A stretch of 16,438 nucleotides of DNA from Limnochordia bacterium (lineage in GTDB: Bacteria; Bacillota; Limnochordia; Darwinibacteriales; B1SED10-159): the NCBI GenBank assembly GCA_007132255.1, contig SLOZ01000341.1:1-16438 (forward strand), in the 5' to 3' direction. Under the pieces are notes generated by a model. That model searched no databases. It saw only the letters and a program-made list of their open reading frames with translations, and had not been told where the DNA came from. Both the position numbers and the translations under genes were made by a program. Below are positions 5,552 through 13,004 of this stretch, piece by piece. Within the stretch, counting starts at the first letter, position 1. Every line of letters starts with the position of its first letter.

Positions 5552-7903
5552 TCATTGATTCTTTGCCAATTCTACACTGGTAATGCCACTGCCACCCTCG
5601 TTAGGATGGCCCAGACGATAGGATTTCACCAACGGGTGAGCCTGCAGTTGCTGCGATACAGCATCACGCAGTGCTCCCGTGCCCTTGCCATGGATTAAGC
5701 TGACTCTATTCAGTGAAGCGAGGAACGCGTCGTCCAAGTATTTGTCCACCAATGGCAGTGCCTCATCCACTGTCATACCACGCAGATCCAATTCGGCTCG
5801 AATGGTTTCACTTTTCGACTTGCCAACACCGGAGGCCGGGCGGCGCTGTTCTTCAGCCGGTTTGGATTGTGCACCTTGCACCCGTTCGAGATCGCCGGCC
5901 TTGACTGTTATTTTCATGATTCCCGCTTGAACAAGAACATCTCCTGCACTGTTGGGTCCCTCTAGGACATGGGCATTTTGCCGTAAACTAATAATCCGCA
6001 CCGATTCACCAGGTTTTAACTGCCTTGGGCCGGCTTTGGCCGCTTTGGACTCTTCACTACGCCGGAAACGCTCCTGCAGACGAGCCATTTCCGACCGAGT
6101 GTCCAAGGCCACCTGTTCCAACTCGTCCCGGTGCTGCCGTCGGAGCTGACCGATCAACTGGTCCATTTCCCTCCGTGTTTCACTGAGCATAGCAGCTGCT
6201 TCTTCTTGAGCCTGGTTGAGAATCGCCGTTCGTTCCTGCTCGATCTCTTTCATCTTCTGGTCGTAGCGCTGTTTCAGGTCGTCATACCGTCGACGCAGGA
6301 CAGCCGCTTCATCACGATCCTTGACAGCCGAGGACCGACTGGACTCGATTTCCGAGATGAGATCATCCACCAAAACCTGGTCATCGGTTAGCAGCGATTT
6401 TGCGATATCGATTACGTCTTCCCGCAATCCAAGCCTCGAGGCAATGGCGAAGGCATTGCTGCGACCAGGAACACCGATGGCCAAACGATAGGTTGGACTC
6501 AAAGTTTGGATATCAAATTCCACGCTGGCGTTTTCCACATCGTCGTTGGCGTAAGCGAAGCTTTTCAGCTGTGAATAATGAGTGGTGGCGATACAGCTGG
6601 CTTCTTTACTTTTGAGATACTCTAGGAGAGCCTGCGCCAGGGCAGCACCTTCTGTGGGATCTGTTCCGGCGCCTAGCTCATCGAGGAGCACTAAACTTTC
6701 TTGATCAGCTCTCTCCAAGATATCCACGATATTCGTCATATGGGAGGAAAAGGTACTCAAGCTCTGTTCAATACTCTGTTCGTCTCCAATATCCGCATAC
6801 ACACCGGAAAACATGGCTAGCTCGGTTCCATCAGCTGCTGGAACTTGCAGACCTGCCTGGGCCATAATGGTGAAAAGTCCCACTGTTTTCAAGGTCACAG
6901 TTTTGCCGCCGGTATTAGGTCCCGTAATGACCAGAATTCGAAAATCCTCGCCGAGCCAAATGTCGATGGGAACAACGTCATCGCCCAACAGCGGATGACG
7001 CCCCTGTTTGATATGAAACCGGCCGCTGTCATTAAGTTTGGGCCGCACAGCTTTCATCGAGCGACTGAGTTTAGCTCTGGCAAATATGGCATCCAAGTCA
7101 GCCAAAACTTTGAGCGAAGTTAGAAGGGCTTCGTTTTCGTTTTGGATCCAGCCGCTGAGCCGCTGGAGAATCCGCATAATCTCACGCTGCTCTTCCTGTT
7201 CGGCCAATCGCAGTTGATTATTAAGTTCTACGACGGCGGCCGGTTCCATAAACAACGTGGCACCACTGGCCGATTGATCATGAACGATTCCCGAAAAATG
7301 GTTCTTATATTCCGCTTTGACCGGAACAACGTATCGATTACTGCGGATGGTAACAATGGGATCTTGGAGTTGTTTCTGAATGGAAGCATTGTGAATCAAG
7401 GAGTCCAGTTTGTCCCGGACTTTCTGTGCCAGACTCCGCATCTTACTGCGAATCTGTGCCAGCTGTGGCGAAGCTTGATCCCGCACACCACCGTCTTCAT
7501 CGATACAACGAGTGATCTCCCGGTATAGTTCCGGGAGTACTGCCAGTTCCACAGCGAAGCGCTGGAGCGAAGCAGCGCCTTCTACCAGATAGTCCGTTAC
7601 GTTTTGCGAACAATAGATCACGCCGGCGCATTCCAGAAGTTGGCTGCCATCGAGCATCCCGCCAACACCAGTCCGCTTCAGAAGCGCACCGATGTCTTTG
7701 GCGCCGCCAAACGGCGGCGCTCCCTCACGCCATAGCAAAGCCAAAGCATCACTGGTCAGCTGCTGGGTCTCTTCCACAGCAGCAAAATCTAGGCGCGGGT
7801 GCAACTCTTCAACGCGCTCTGCCCCCAACGAAAAACTGGTTTCTTGACGCAACTTTTCCTTAATCTTTGGCCATTCTAGTAACCGCAGGCTTCGTTCATT
7901 CAT
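5552..7903 (-). CDS. mutS2: MutS2 family ATPase/endonuclease with C-terminal Smr domain
   Basis: 783 residues from the chosen start, the usual length for the family. Seen: MutS-type core with Walker A GPNTGGKT at 328-335, Walker B LVLLDE at 404-409 running into GAGTDPTEG, and the ATTHY switch at 439-443. A charged coiled-coil stretch follows at about 515-620, then a small KOW-like segment near 628-675 and a C-terminal Smr nuclease domain with LDLRG at 705-709 and HGKGTG at 738-743. It lacks the N-terminal mismatch-recognition domain of MutS. Known of the family: MutS2 was linked to suppressing recombination, and in B. subtilis it binds and splits collided ribosomes. The start is the ATG at 7903, six bases after AGGAGGG (7910-7916); the longer in-frame ATG at 7933 has no comparable site. 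It lies 33 bases after the U32 gene, so it is probably cotranscribed. Confidence 0.96.
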   Translation of the reverse strand: MNERSLRLLEWPKIKEKLRQETSFSLGAERVEELHPRLDFAAVEETQQLTSDALALLWREGAPPFGGAKDIGALLKRTGVGGMLDGSQLLECAGVIYCSQNVTDYLVEGAASLQRFAVELAVLPELYREITRCIDEDGGVRDQASPQLAQIRSKMRSLAQKVRDKLDSLIHNASIQKQLQDPIVTIRSNRYVVPVKAEYKNHFSGIVHDQSASGATLFMEPAAVVELNNQLRLAEQEEQREIMRILQRLSGWIQNENEALLTSLKVLADLDAIFARAKLSRSMKAVRPKLNDSGRFHIKQGRHPLLGDDVVPIDIWLGEDFRILVITGPNTGGKTVTLKTVGLFTIMAQAGLQVPAADGTELAMFSGVYADIGDEQSIEQSLSTFSSHMTNIVDILERADQESLVLLDELGAGTDPTEGAALAQALLEYLKSKEASCIATTHYSQLKSFAYANDDVENASVEFDIQTLSPTYRLAIGVPGRSNAFAIASRLGLREDVIDIAKSLLTDDQVLVDDLISEIESSRSSAVKDRDEAAVLRRRYDDLKQRYDQKMKEIEQERTAILNQAQEEAAAMLSETRREMDQLIGQLRRQHRDELEQVALDTRSEMARLQERFRRSEESKAAKAGPRQLKPGESVRIISLRQNAHVLEGPNSAGDVLVQAGIMKITVKAGDLERVQGAQSKPAEEQRRPASGVGKSKSETIRAELDLRGMTVDEALPLVDKYLDDAFLASLNRVSLIHGKGTGALRDAVSQQLQAHPLVKSYRLGHPNEGGSGITSVELAKNQ

Positions 7904-7909
7904 AATAGT

Positions 7910-7916
7910 CCCTCCT
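7910..7916 (-). promoter_or_regulatory. mutS2: Ribosome binding site deciding the mutS2 start
   Basis: AGGAGGG lies six bases before the ATG at 7903 and downstream of the alternative ATG at 7933, so the shorter protein starting MNERSLR is preferred. Confidence 0.85.
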
Positions 7917-7936
7917 AACTTGGACCGGCTCATGCT

Positions 7937-10333
7937 TCAAGCGTCCACACCACGCGTTATGTGTCCCCGCGTGTGCACTTCACCGTCCCAAGGTGCCGAT
8001 GGCGCGCGACCGGCTAAGCGTTGTTTATACAGTGGTATCCAGTCCTTGATAGCTTTGACATCCCAAAGCCGTGCGTCCAAACGCACAACCGACAGGGAAG
8101 CTACCAGATCATCCAACATAGCATGTAAATTCAGTTCTCTGGCATTGAAGATGTGCATGCGGCACTGGCGGTCCATCACCGTCGGAAACCGCATTCCTTT
8201 GCGGTCCTGCCAATAAAAGGGTGTTCTCCCGCACGCTTGTTCACACGTACCGCGTTCGTCTGGGGAATCCAACGGACAGTACTCTGTGATCATAAGGGGT
8301 GTCCGACCATGCACAACCAATCCCAGCTGCACTTGGGTGTCGTCGGCAATCCTGCGGATTTGTGTCAAATTCAGTTCGTGGGAAAGATAAACCACATCAG
8401 CCCCTAAACGCTGCAGTTCTGCAGCGGTCCAAGGGTTAAACGCATTCAGCGACCAATCAGCTGTGACCTGCCAATCATCGAGACGCCGTCGTCGGTGTGC
8501 CTCAACAACCGCTCCTACAGTGCCTGCGGTCACCCCGGCGAGACCGTCAACGTCCATCATGGACAGCACCAGCGGCCACTGCGAATTTCGAAGAATCCTG
8601 TCAAAGCCTGCTGACAGTGCTGTCCCGTGCTTTCGAGCCAGCGCCACCGCTTGCTGCAGATCGGCAACACCATAAGGCTTGGACGCCTCCCATATAGGAC
8701 CATAATACGTGATGGCATCAGCTCCCGAATCCAGAGCAGCCGCCAGCTGCTGCCGGTTACAGACGGCTACATGCAGTTTTGTTGGGAATGCATCATCACA
8801 ACTTGTTGTGACCGATCGCTGCAAAACGGCGGCGCGCTGGGTCGGACGCGGCTTGGCACGTTCTAACCGCGCTTGATACCACATTTCCATTAACCGCTGG
8901 CGAGTATGGTTGATTTCGCTCCATGGCAGCATCAGTCCCGGCTGCCACTGGAGTTCTACGCCAGCCACGGCCACAGGCCAATCACCAAGGCGCAGCAGCT
9001 GTTCGGTAAGCTTTTCCTGCGTCAGCGAGTGGTTGCGGGCAGGCTCTGCCGCCTTTTCGGAACGATACGCCACAGTTACGCCGTCCTCATCGACCAAGGT
9101 CACTTCTAGCGGTTCCTGAGGACGAAGCGACCCATAGAGATGAATCGCGATCCGACGCTGGTGGTGACCGGAAGCATAACTGGGGGAAACGTCGGCATGC
9201 AAACGGGCATCCTTTGTCTGGCGAACGTCACCGTTTACTTTGGCCTGACCCGCAGTCTTGACCCAAACACTGTTTCCAGCCCTTGTCGGCTCAGCCCAAG
9301 AAATTCCCAACTCCCCCCCGTCCAGCAGCGGTATTTCGATGCCATCACCGGGAACAAGGTCGTCAGACAGCTGCAGCAGTGCTCTCCCAGGGCTGTTCTT
9401 GCGAACCTTACCGACCGCTCGGCCTCGGTGTTTCGGACTCACGGTGCTCATCATCTGCAGATCTGCCTTGGCAAACGTAGGAGCCTCTGTGAAGCCACGC
9501 TGGAACACTTGCTGCAGTTCCTGGGCCCGTGTAACATCGCCATCCAACGCTGCACGGTAAGCACGGACCACTGTTGCCACATACTCGGGCCGCTTCATTC
9601 GGCCTTCGATCTTCAAGGAGTCTACGCCGGCCCCCTGAAGTTCTGGAATGCGCTGTATCAGACACCGATCCTTCGGTGACAGACCGTAAGCACCAGAGGG
9701 CACCGCCGTCGCGATGGCTTGACCAGTCGGTGTCACCATGTGCCAAGGCAAACGACAGGGCTGAGCACACTGGCCGCGGTTTCCGCTGCGGCCTCCAATC
9801 ATGCTGCTCATGAGACACTGACCGGAGTAACTGATACAGAGGGCACCGTGGACGAACACTTCCACCTCGATGCCCGTTGTTTGGCGAATTTGCTTGATTT
9901 CGTCCAAGGATAGTTCTCGAGCCAACACGACCCTTTCAATCCCCAACTGCTTCGCCGCGTTAACATCATATATGCTGTGCAGCGACATCTGGGTGCTGGC
10001 ATGGATTTCCAAATCCGGAACGCTATCGCGAACGGCGGCGGCTAATCCAAGATCCTGTACGATAATGGCATCAACACCGAAGGTATGCAAATCGGCAACG
10101 TAGTCCATACAGGCGGCCAGTTCACCGGGAAGCAGCAGCGTATTCACCGTAACAAACACCTTGACGCCATGGAGATGGCAGTAGTTCACAGCCTGCTGCA
10201 CTTGCGGTACGGTGAAGTTTCCAGCATGTGCTCGCGCCGAGTAACGGGTACCCCCAAGATAGACGGCATCAGCCCCATTCTCGACCGCAGCGCGAAGAGC
10301 TTCCGGCGAACCAGCGGGTGCTAACAATTCCAC
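7937..10333 (-). CDS. Two-module U32 (collagenase-like peptidase) family protein
   Basis: 798 residues. Opens with MELLAPAGSPEAL and the ADAVYLGG barrel strand typical of U32. The family signature is at 158-176, EVFVHGALCISYSGQCLMS, followed by GGRSGNRGQCAQPCR and SLKIEGRMKRPEYVA. A middle beta-rich region (about 290-460) fits DUF3656. A second U32-like barrel starts near 518 and carries its own cysteine set C686, C697, C701 and C724. The first module has C166, C173, C189, C193 and C224. Known: U32 members such as UbiU/V, TrhP and RlhA use cysteine-bound Fe-S clusters in hydroxylation of ubiquinone, tRNA or 23S rRNA, so RNA modification is more likely than proteolysis; that is inference. The start is GTG at 10333, five bases after GAGGAGGGG; the ATG at 10338 is out of frame. 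It sits between polX and mutS2 with 33-base gaps on each side. Confidence 0.93.
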   Translation of the reverse strand: MELLAPAGSPEALRAAVENGADAVYLGGTRYSARAHAGNFTVPQVQQAVNYCHLHGVKVFVTVNTLLLPGELAACMDYVADLHTFGVDAIIVQDLGLAAAVRDSVPDLEIHASTQMSLHSIYDVNAAKQLGIERVVLARELSLDEIKQIRQTTGIEVEVFVHGALCISYSGQCLMSSMIGGRSGNRGQCAQPCRLPWHMVTPTGQAIATAVPSGAYGLSPKDRCLIQRIPELQGAGVDSLKIEGRMKRPEYVATVVRAYRAALDGDVTRAQELQQVFQRGFTEAPTFAKADLQMMSTVSPKHRGRAVGKVRKNSPGRALLQLSDDLVPGDGIEIPLLDGGELGISWAEPTRAGNSVWVKTAGQAKVNGDVRQTKDARLHADVSPSYASGHHQRRIAIHLYGSLRPQEPLEVTLVDEDGVTVAYRSEKAAEPARNHSLTQEKLTEQLLRLGDWPVAVAGVELQWQPGLMLPWSEINHTRQRLMEMWYQARLERAKPRPTQRAAVLQRSVTTSCDDAFPTKLHVAVCNRQQLAAALDSGADAITYYGPIWEASKPYGVADLQQAVALARKHGTALSAGFDRILRNSQWPLVLSMMDVDGLAGVTAGTVGAVVEAHRRRRLDDWQVTADWSLNAFNPWTAAELQRLGADVVYLSHELNLTQIRRIADDTQVQLGLVVHGRTPLMITEYCPLDSPDERGTCEQACGRTPFYWQDRKGMRFPTVMDRQCRMHIFNARELNLHAMLDDLVASLSVVRLDARLWDVKAIKDWIPLYKQRLAGRAPSAPWDGEVHTRGHITRGVDA

Positions 10334-10338
10334 GACAT

Positions 10339-10347
10339 CCCCTCCTC
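10339..10347 (-). promoter_or_regulatory. Ribosome binding site supporting a GTG start for the U32 gene
   Basis: GAGGAGGGG ends five bases before GTG at 10331-10333. The ATG directly after this site (10336-10338) is in another frame, so the GTG is the initiator. Confidence 0.85.
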
Positions 10348-10366
10348 GAGCATACAGCTGCAGTGA

Positions 10367-12079
10367 TTACTTCCCGATATAGGCAAGTAGATCCTCGAGC
10401 GGCCAAGTATTGGCCACGTGTTTCGGTTCCAACCACGCACGCCTGGCATAGGCGACTCCGGACTCTACATACCTCAGCTGCTCAGTACGATGTGCATCGG
10501 TGTTGATCGCCACTGGCACTCCCTGTTCACGACACATGGCTGCATAGGTCTCGTTGAGGTCAAATCGCTCTGGTGTGGCATTGATCTCCAAGATCTTCTT
10601 CTGCCGTTTGGCTGCGGCGATCACGGCATCCATGTCCACCGGATACGGTTCTCGCTGGCCGAGCATTCGTCCAGTGGGATGACCGATAATGTGCACGTAG
10701 GGGTGTTCAATAGCTCGGATTAAACGCTGGGTAAGCTGGTGTTCTTCCTGTTGGAAGCCAGAATGAATACTGGCCACGACAATATCCAGTTGGGCCAGCA
10801 AATCGTCCTCGTAGTCCAAGGAACCATCCGCCAAAATGTCGCATTCCACACCAGACAGAATGGGGAAATTCATTTCCTTGGATACCTGTCGAATCTCGTC
10901 CCGCTGCCGCAAAAGTCTCTCGACGCTCATTCCATTCGCGATCTTCAAAGAACGCGAATGATCACAGATAGCAATATACTTGTGGCCCATGGCACGAGCC
11001 GCTTCCGCCATTTCAGCAACGGTGTTCGCGCCATCGCTGTACACTGTGTGCATATGGAGATCACCCTGGATATGCTCTACAGTCAAACGCTGCGGGAGCG
11101 TACCCTGCTGTGCGGCTTCGATTTCCCCGCGATCTTCGCGGAGTTCTGGTTCAATGTAGGCAAGGCCCAAACATCGAAACAGATCTGATTCGCTCCCGAT
11201 TGGCGTTTCCTGTCCAGTCTGGGTATTGGTAAGGCTGTATTCATTTAATGTATAGCCTTGTTCTTTGGCAATTTGGCGCATCCGGATATTGTGGGCCTTG
11301 GAACCTGTGAAATAGTGTAAACCACAGGCGAACTGCTCAGCGGTTAGGACTCGAAGATCGCCGTTAAGTCCTGCTTTAAACACTACACTGGCCTTTGTCG
11401 ATCCCTGTCCGGTTATCTCCTGGACGTACGGCAGTGCAACAAAGACCTCAATGACCTGCTCGGGTTGATCGCTGACAACGAGAACGTCTAGGTCCTTGAC
11501 GGTAGCGCTCTGCCGCCGCAGACTCCCAGCAATGGTGCAGGTCTCTACACACGAGAGTGACTCCAAAAGGCTCTTAACTTCGTTGGCTAGCGGCCTGGCA
11601 ATAGCGGTACTCGTTCGGCCGCTGCGCTGTCGCATCCGTTCGATACTCCGCAGCAGACTCATCTCGGTTTTGCCACCAAGTCCTTTGAGCTCTCGAACCT
11701 TACGGGCCCGCGCTGCATCCTCCAAATCCGCAACGGTAGTCACACCCAGCTTATCATAGAATGTGCGAGCCATTTTAGGGCCAACTCCGGGTATATGCAG
11801 AAACTCCGCCACTCCCTCAGGAATCTCCTGCCGCAGCTCGTCCAAAGCGTTTAGGGATCCACTTTGAGCATAGTCCTTAATCTGGCCGAGCAAACCTTTG
11901 CCGATACCGGACGTCTGAGCCAACTCGCCATCGTCCAACATCTCTTGAAAGGATCTCGGCAGACCGGCTACAATCCGCGCCCCGTTTTGGAACGCTCGAA
12001 CTTTAAAAGGGTTCTCCCCTTTGATCTCCATCAAGGCCGCTGCTTCTTCTAAAAGCCAAGACAACCGCAAATTGTCCAT
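10367..12079 (-). CDS. polX: Family X DNA polymerase with C-terminal PHP domain (PolX)
   Basis: 570 residues, the normal size for bacterial PolX, a gap-filling repair polymerase with a metal-dependent 3'-5' exonuclease. Seen: an 8-kDa-like helical N-terminus; helix-hairpin-helix motifs near 55-70 and 93-105 (IPGVGPKMA); the polymerase nucleotidyltransferase signature AGSLRRQ at 184-190 with the metal aspartates D196 and D198 in KDLDVL and a third at D241; YFTGSKAHN at 256-264; then a PHP domain with DLHMHT (H342, H344), D349, CDHS (H374), VECD (E412), SIHS (H439), H467 and NTDAH (D528, H530). Both active sites look intact. The start is the ATG at 12079, after AAGGGAG at 12090-12096. A terminator-like hairpin lies immediately upstream, overlapping the end of cvpA, so expression may be set apart from the genes before it. 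The U32 gene follows after 33 bases. Confidence 0.96.
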   Translation of the reverse strand: MDNLRLSWLLEEAAALMEIKGENPFKVRAFQNGARIVAGLPRSFQEMLDDGELAQTSGIGKGLLGQIKDYAQSGSLNALDELRQEIPEGVAEFLHIPGVGPKMARTFYDKLGVTTVADLEDAARARKVRELKGLGGKTEMSLLRSIERMRQRSGRTSTAIARPLANEVKSLLESLSCVETCTIAGSLRRQSATVKDLDVLVVSDQPEQVIEVFVALPYVQEITGQGSTKASVVFKAGLNGDLRVLTAEQFACGLHYFTGSKAHNIRMRQIAKEQGYTLNEYSLTNTQTGQETPIGSESDLFRCLGLAYIEPELREDRGEIEAAQQGTLPQRLTVEHIQGDLHMHTVYSDGANTVAEMAEAARAMGHKYIAICDHSRSLKIANGMSVERLLRQRDEIRQVSKEMNFPILSGVECDILADGSLDYEDDLLAQLDIVVASIHSGFQQEEHQLTQRLIRAIEHPYVHIIGHPTGRMLGQREPYPVDMDAVIAAAKRQKKILEINATPERFDLNETYAAMCREQGVPVAINTDAHRTEQLRYVESGVAYARRAWLEPKHVANTWPLEDLLAYIGK

Positions 12080-12096
12080 TATGAAACATCTCCCTT

Positions 12097-12124
12097 AAAA
12101 GGCCCCGCTTCAGAGAGCGGGGCC
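12097..12124 (-). terminator. GC-rich terminator-like hairpin between cvpA and polX, with the cvpA stop codon in the loop
   Basis: On the minus strand GGCCCCGCT (12116-12124) pairs perfectly over 9 bp with AGCGGGGCC (12101-12109), six-base loop CTCTGA, followed by TTTT (12097-12100). The TGA of cvpA (12110-12112) is the last half of the loop, and the polX ribosome binding site begins right after the T's. The T-tract is short, so termination may be partial. A ribosome finishing cvpA would physically cover the 5' arm. Confidence 0.75.
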
Positions 12125-12673
12125 CGTGGTATGATCCAGTGGTGTGCCGGGTCCTGGGAACAACCACGATGGCTGTTCCCAGGTCTCCGGCCACAACTCT
12201 TCACCATACCGATAGACTAATGGTCGCAATAACAAAAGCTGCTGTGTAACATGGGACTCCTGCAGCAGCAGATTAACATTGGGAATTCCCAGTGACCAGA
12301 TGACGCTGAGAACGAGCATCGAAATGAGGAGCACTTTGGTGGCGCTGAAGGCTGCTCCAGCAACACGGTCGAAAACGGCGAATGGTGTCAATCGGATGAC
12401 GCGTACCCACACATGAGTGACAAATGTCGCCAACAGACCCACCGCCACCGCAATCAGCGTAAAGGCCAAAATCTGCGCTTGCCACTCCAAAAGCGGATAG
12501 GCCGAAGCCAAATGCTCAGCCACACCTTGGTACCAATAAAAAGCCGCCATCACAGCCAAAATAAGCCCGACCAGTCCAAAGATTTCTCGAAAGAAACCCC
12601 GAATGAAACCTCGAACCAAGGCAAAGGACACGAGGATTACCAAGACGAGGTCGATCCAGTGATCCAAAAACAT
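12110..12673 (-). CDS. CvpA family membrane protein
   Basis: 187 residues with about four hydrophobic spans (near 7-20, 31-48, 66-88 and 112-130) and a short polar C-terminus rich in Trp and Pro. RGFIRGFFREIFGLVGLI after the first span and FDRVAGAAFSATK at 101-113 fit the CvpA (colicin V production) family. Known: E. coli CvpA is an inner-membrane protein needed for colicin V production; the Bacillus relative YshB sits in the same place between zapA and polX, with unclear function. The start is uncertain. ATG at 12673 follows the zapA stop by 9 bases but has its ribosome-binding-like GGGGGTG directly against it, with no spacing. An in-frame GTG (12676) has the same problem, while the TTG at 12667 is better placed after GGGGGTGAT. 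No catalytic motif is seen. Confidence 0.87.
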   Translation of the reverse strand: MFLDHWIDLVLVILVSFALVRGFIRGFFREIFGLVGLILAVMAAFYWYQGVAEHLASAYPLLEWQAQILAFTLIAVAVGLLATFVTHVWVRVIRLTPFAVFDRVAGAAFSATKVLLISMLVLSVIWSLGIPNVNLLLQESHVTQQLLLLRPLVYRYGEELWPETWEQPSWLFPGPGTPLDHTTGPAL

Positions 12674-12682
12674 CACCCCCGG

Positions 12683-12940
12683 CTAGCGCGCCTCTTCCAT
12701 TAATTGCACTAATTCCTGATATTCCTTCTTGAGCCGTTCCAGCTCATCAGCAAGATTTAGACAAACCAGTATAGCAGCACGCGTTTTCGTCAAATTCGGG
12801 GTCTTCCGCTGGATGGCCTGCATCTGCCGATCCACGTGTTGAGCCAAGTGCTCCATGTATTCACGACTGGCTTCGCCGCGAATGCGGTGTTCTACCCCGC
12901 CGATCCGAACGGTAACCGTCTTGTACTCTCTCGATGCCAC
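12683..12940 (-). CDS. zapA: Cell division protein ZapA
   Basis: 85 residues, the same size as B. subtilis ZapA, a small coiled-coil protein that bundles FtsZ protofilaments at the division site. Seen: YKTVTVRIGGVEHRIRGEAS at 6-25, the beta-strand head, then YMEHLAQHVDRQM and a long helix with RAAILVCLNLADELERL (54-70) and KKEYQELVQLMEEAR to the end. The same frame is open for a long way upstream through the end of pheT, but that stretch does not resemble ZapA. The GTG at 12940, five bases after AGGGAGGAA (12946-12954), gives exactly the family N-terminus. It follows pheT after 64 bases and cvpA follows 9 bases later. In B. subtilis rnhC lies between pheT and zapA; it is absent here. Confidence 0.92.
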   Translation of the reverse strand: MASREYKTVTVRIGGVEHRIRGEASREYMEHLAQHVDRQMQAIQRKTPNLTKTRAAILVCLNLADELERLKKEYQELVQLMEEAR

Positions 12941-12945
12941 AGCGG

Positions 12946-12954
12946 TTCCTCCCT
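12946..12954 (-). promoter_or_regulatory. zapA: Ribosome binding site deciding the zapA GTG start
   Basis: AGGGAGGAA lies five bases before the GTG at 12938-12940. The alternative in-frame ATG at 13021 overlaps pheT and has no such site. Confidence 0.85.
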
Positions 12955-13004
12955 GCCTTAGAGTTGACTCTGTTACTTTCTCCTTAACTGACTTCGAATC
13001 CTGC

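Noticed and set aside
9140..9679. A 179-codon open frame on the plus strand inside the U32 gene.
   Set aside because: It is antisense to a clearly coding sequence, has low-complexity shadow-like composition and no ribosome binding site or recognisable domain.
12960..12972. A short inverted repeat AGAGT/ACTCT between pheT and zapA.
   Set aside because: Five-base arms with a two-base gap are expected by chance, and no T-run or regulator site accompanies it.
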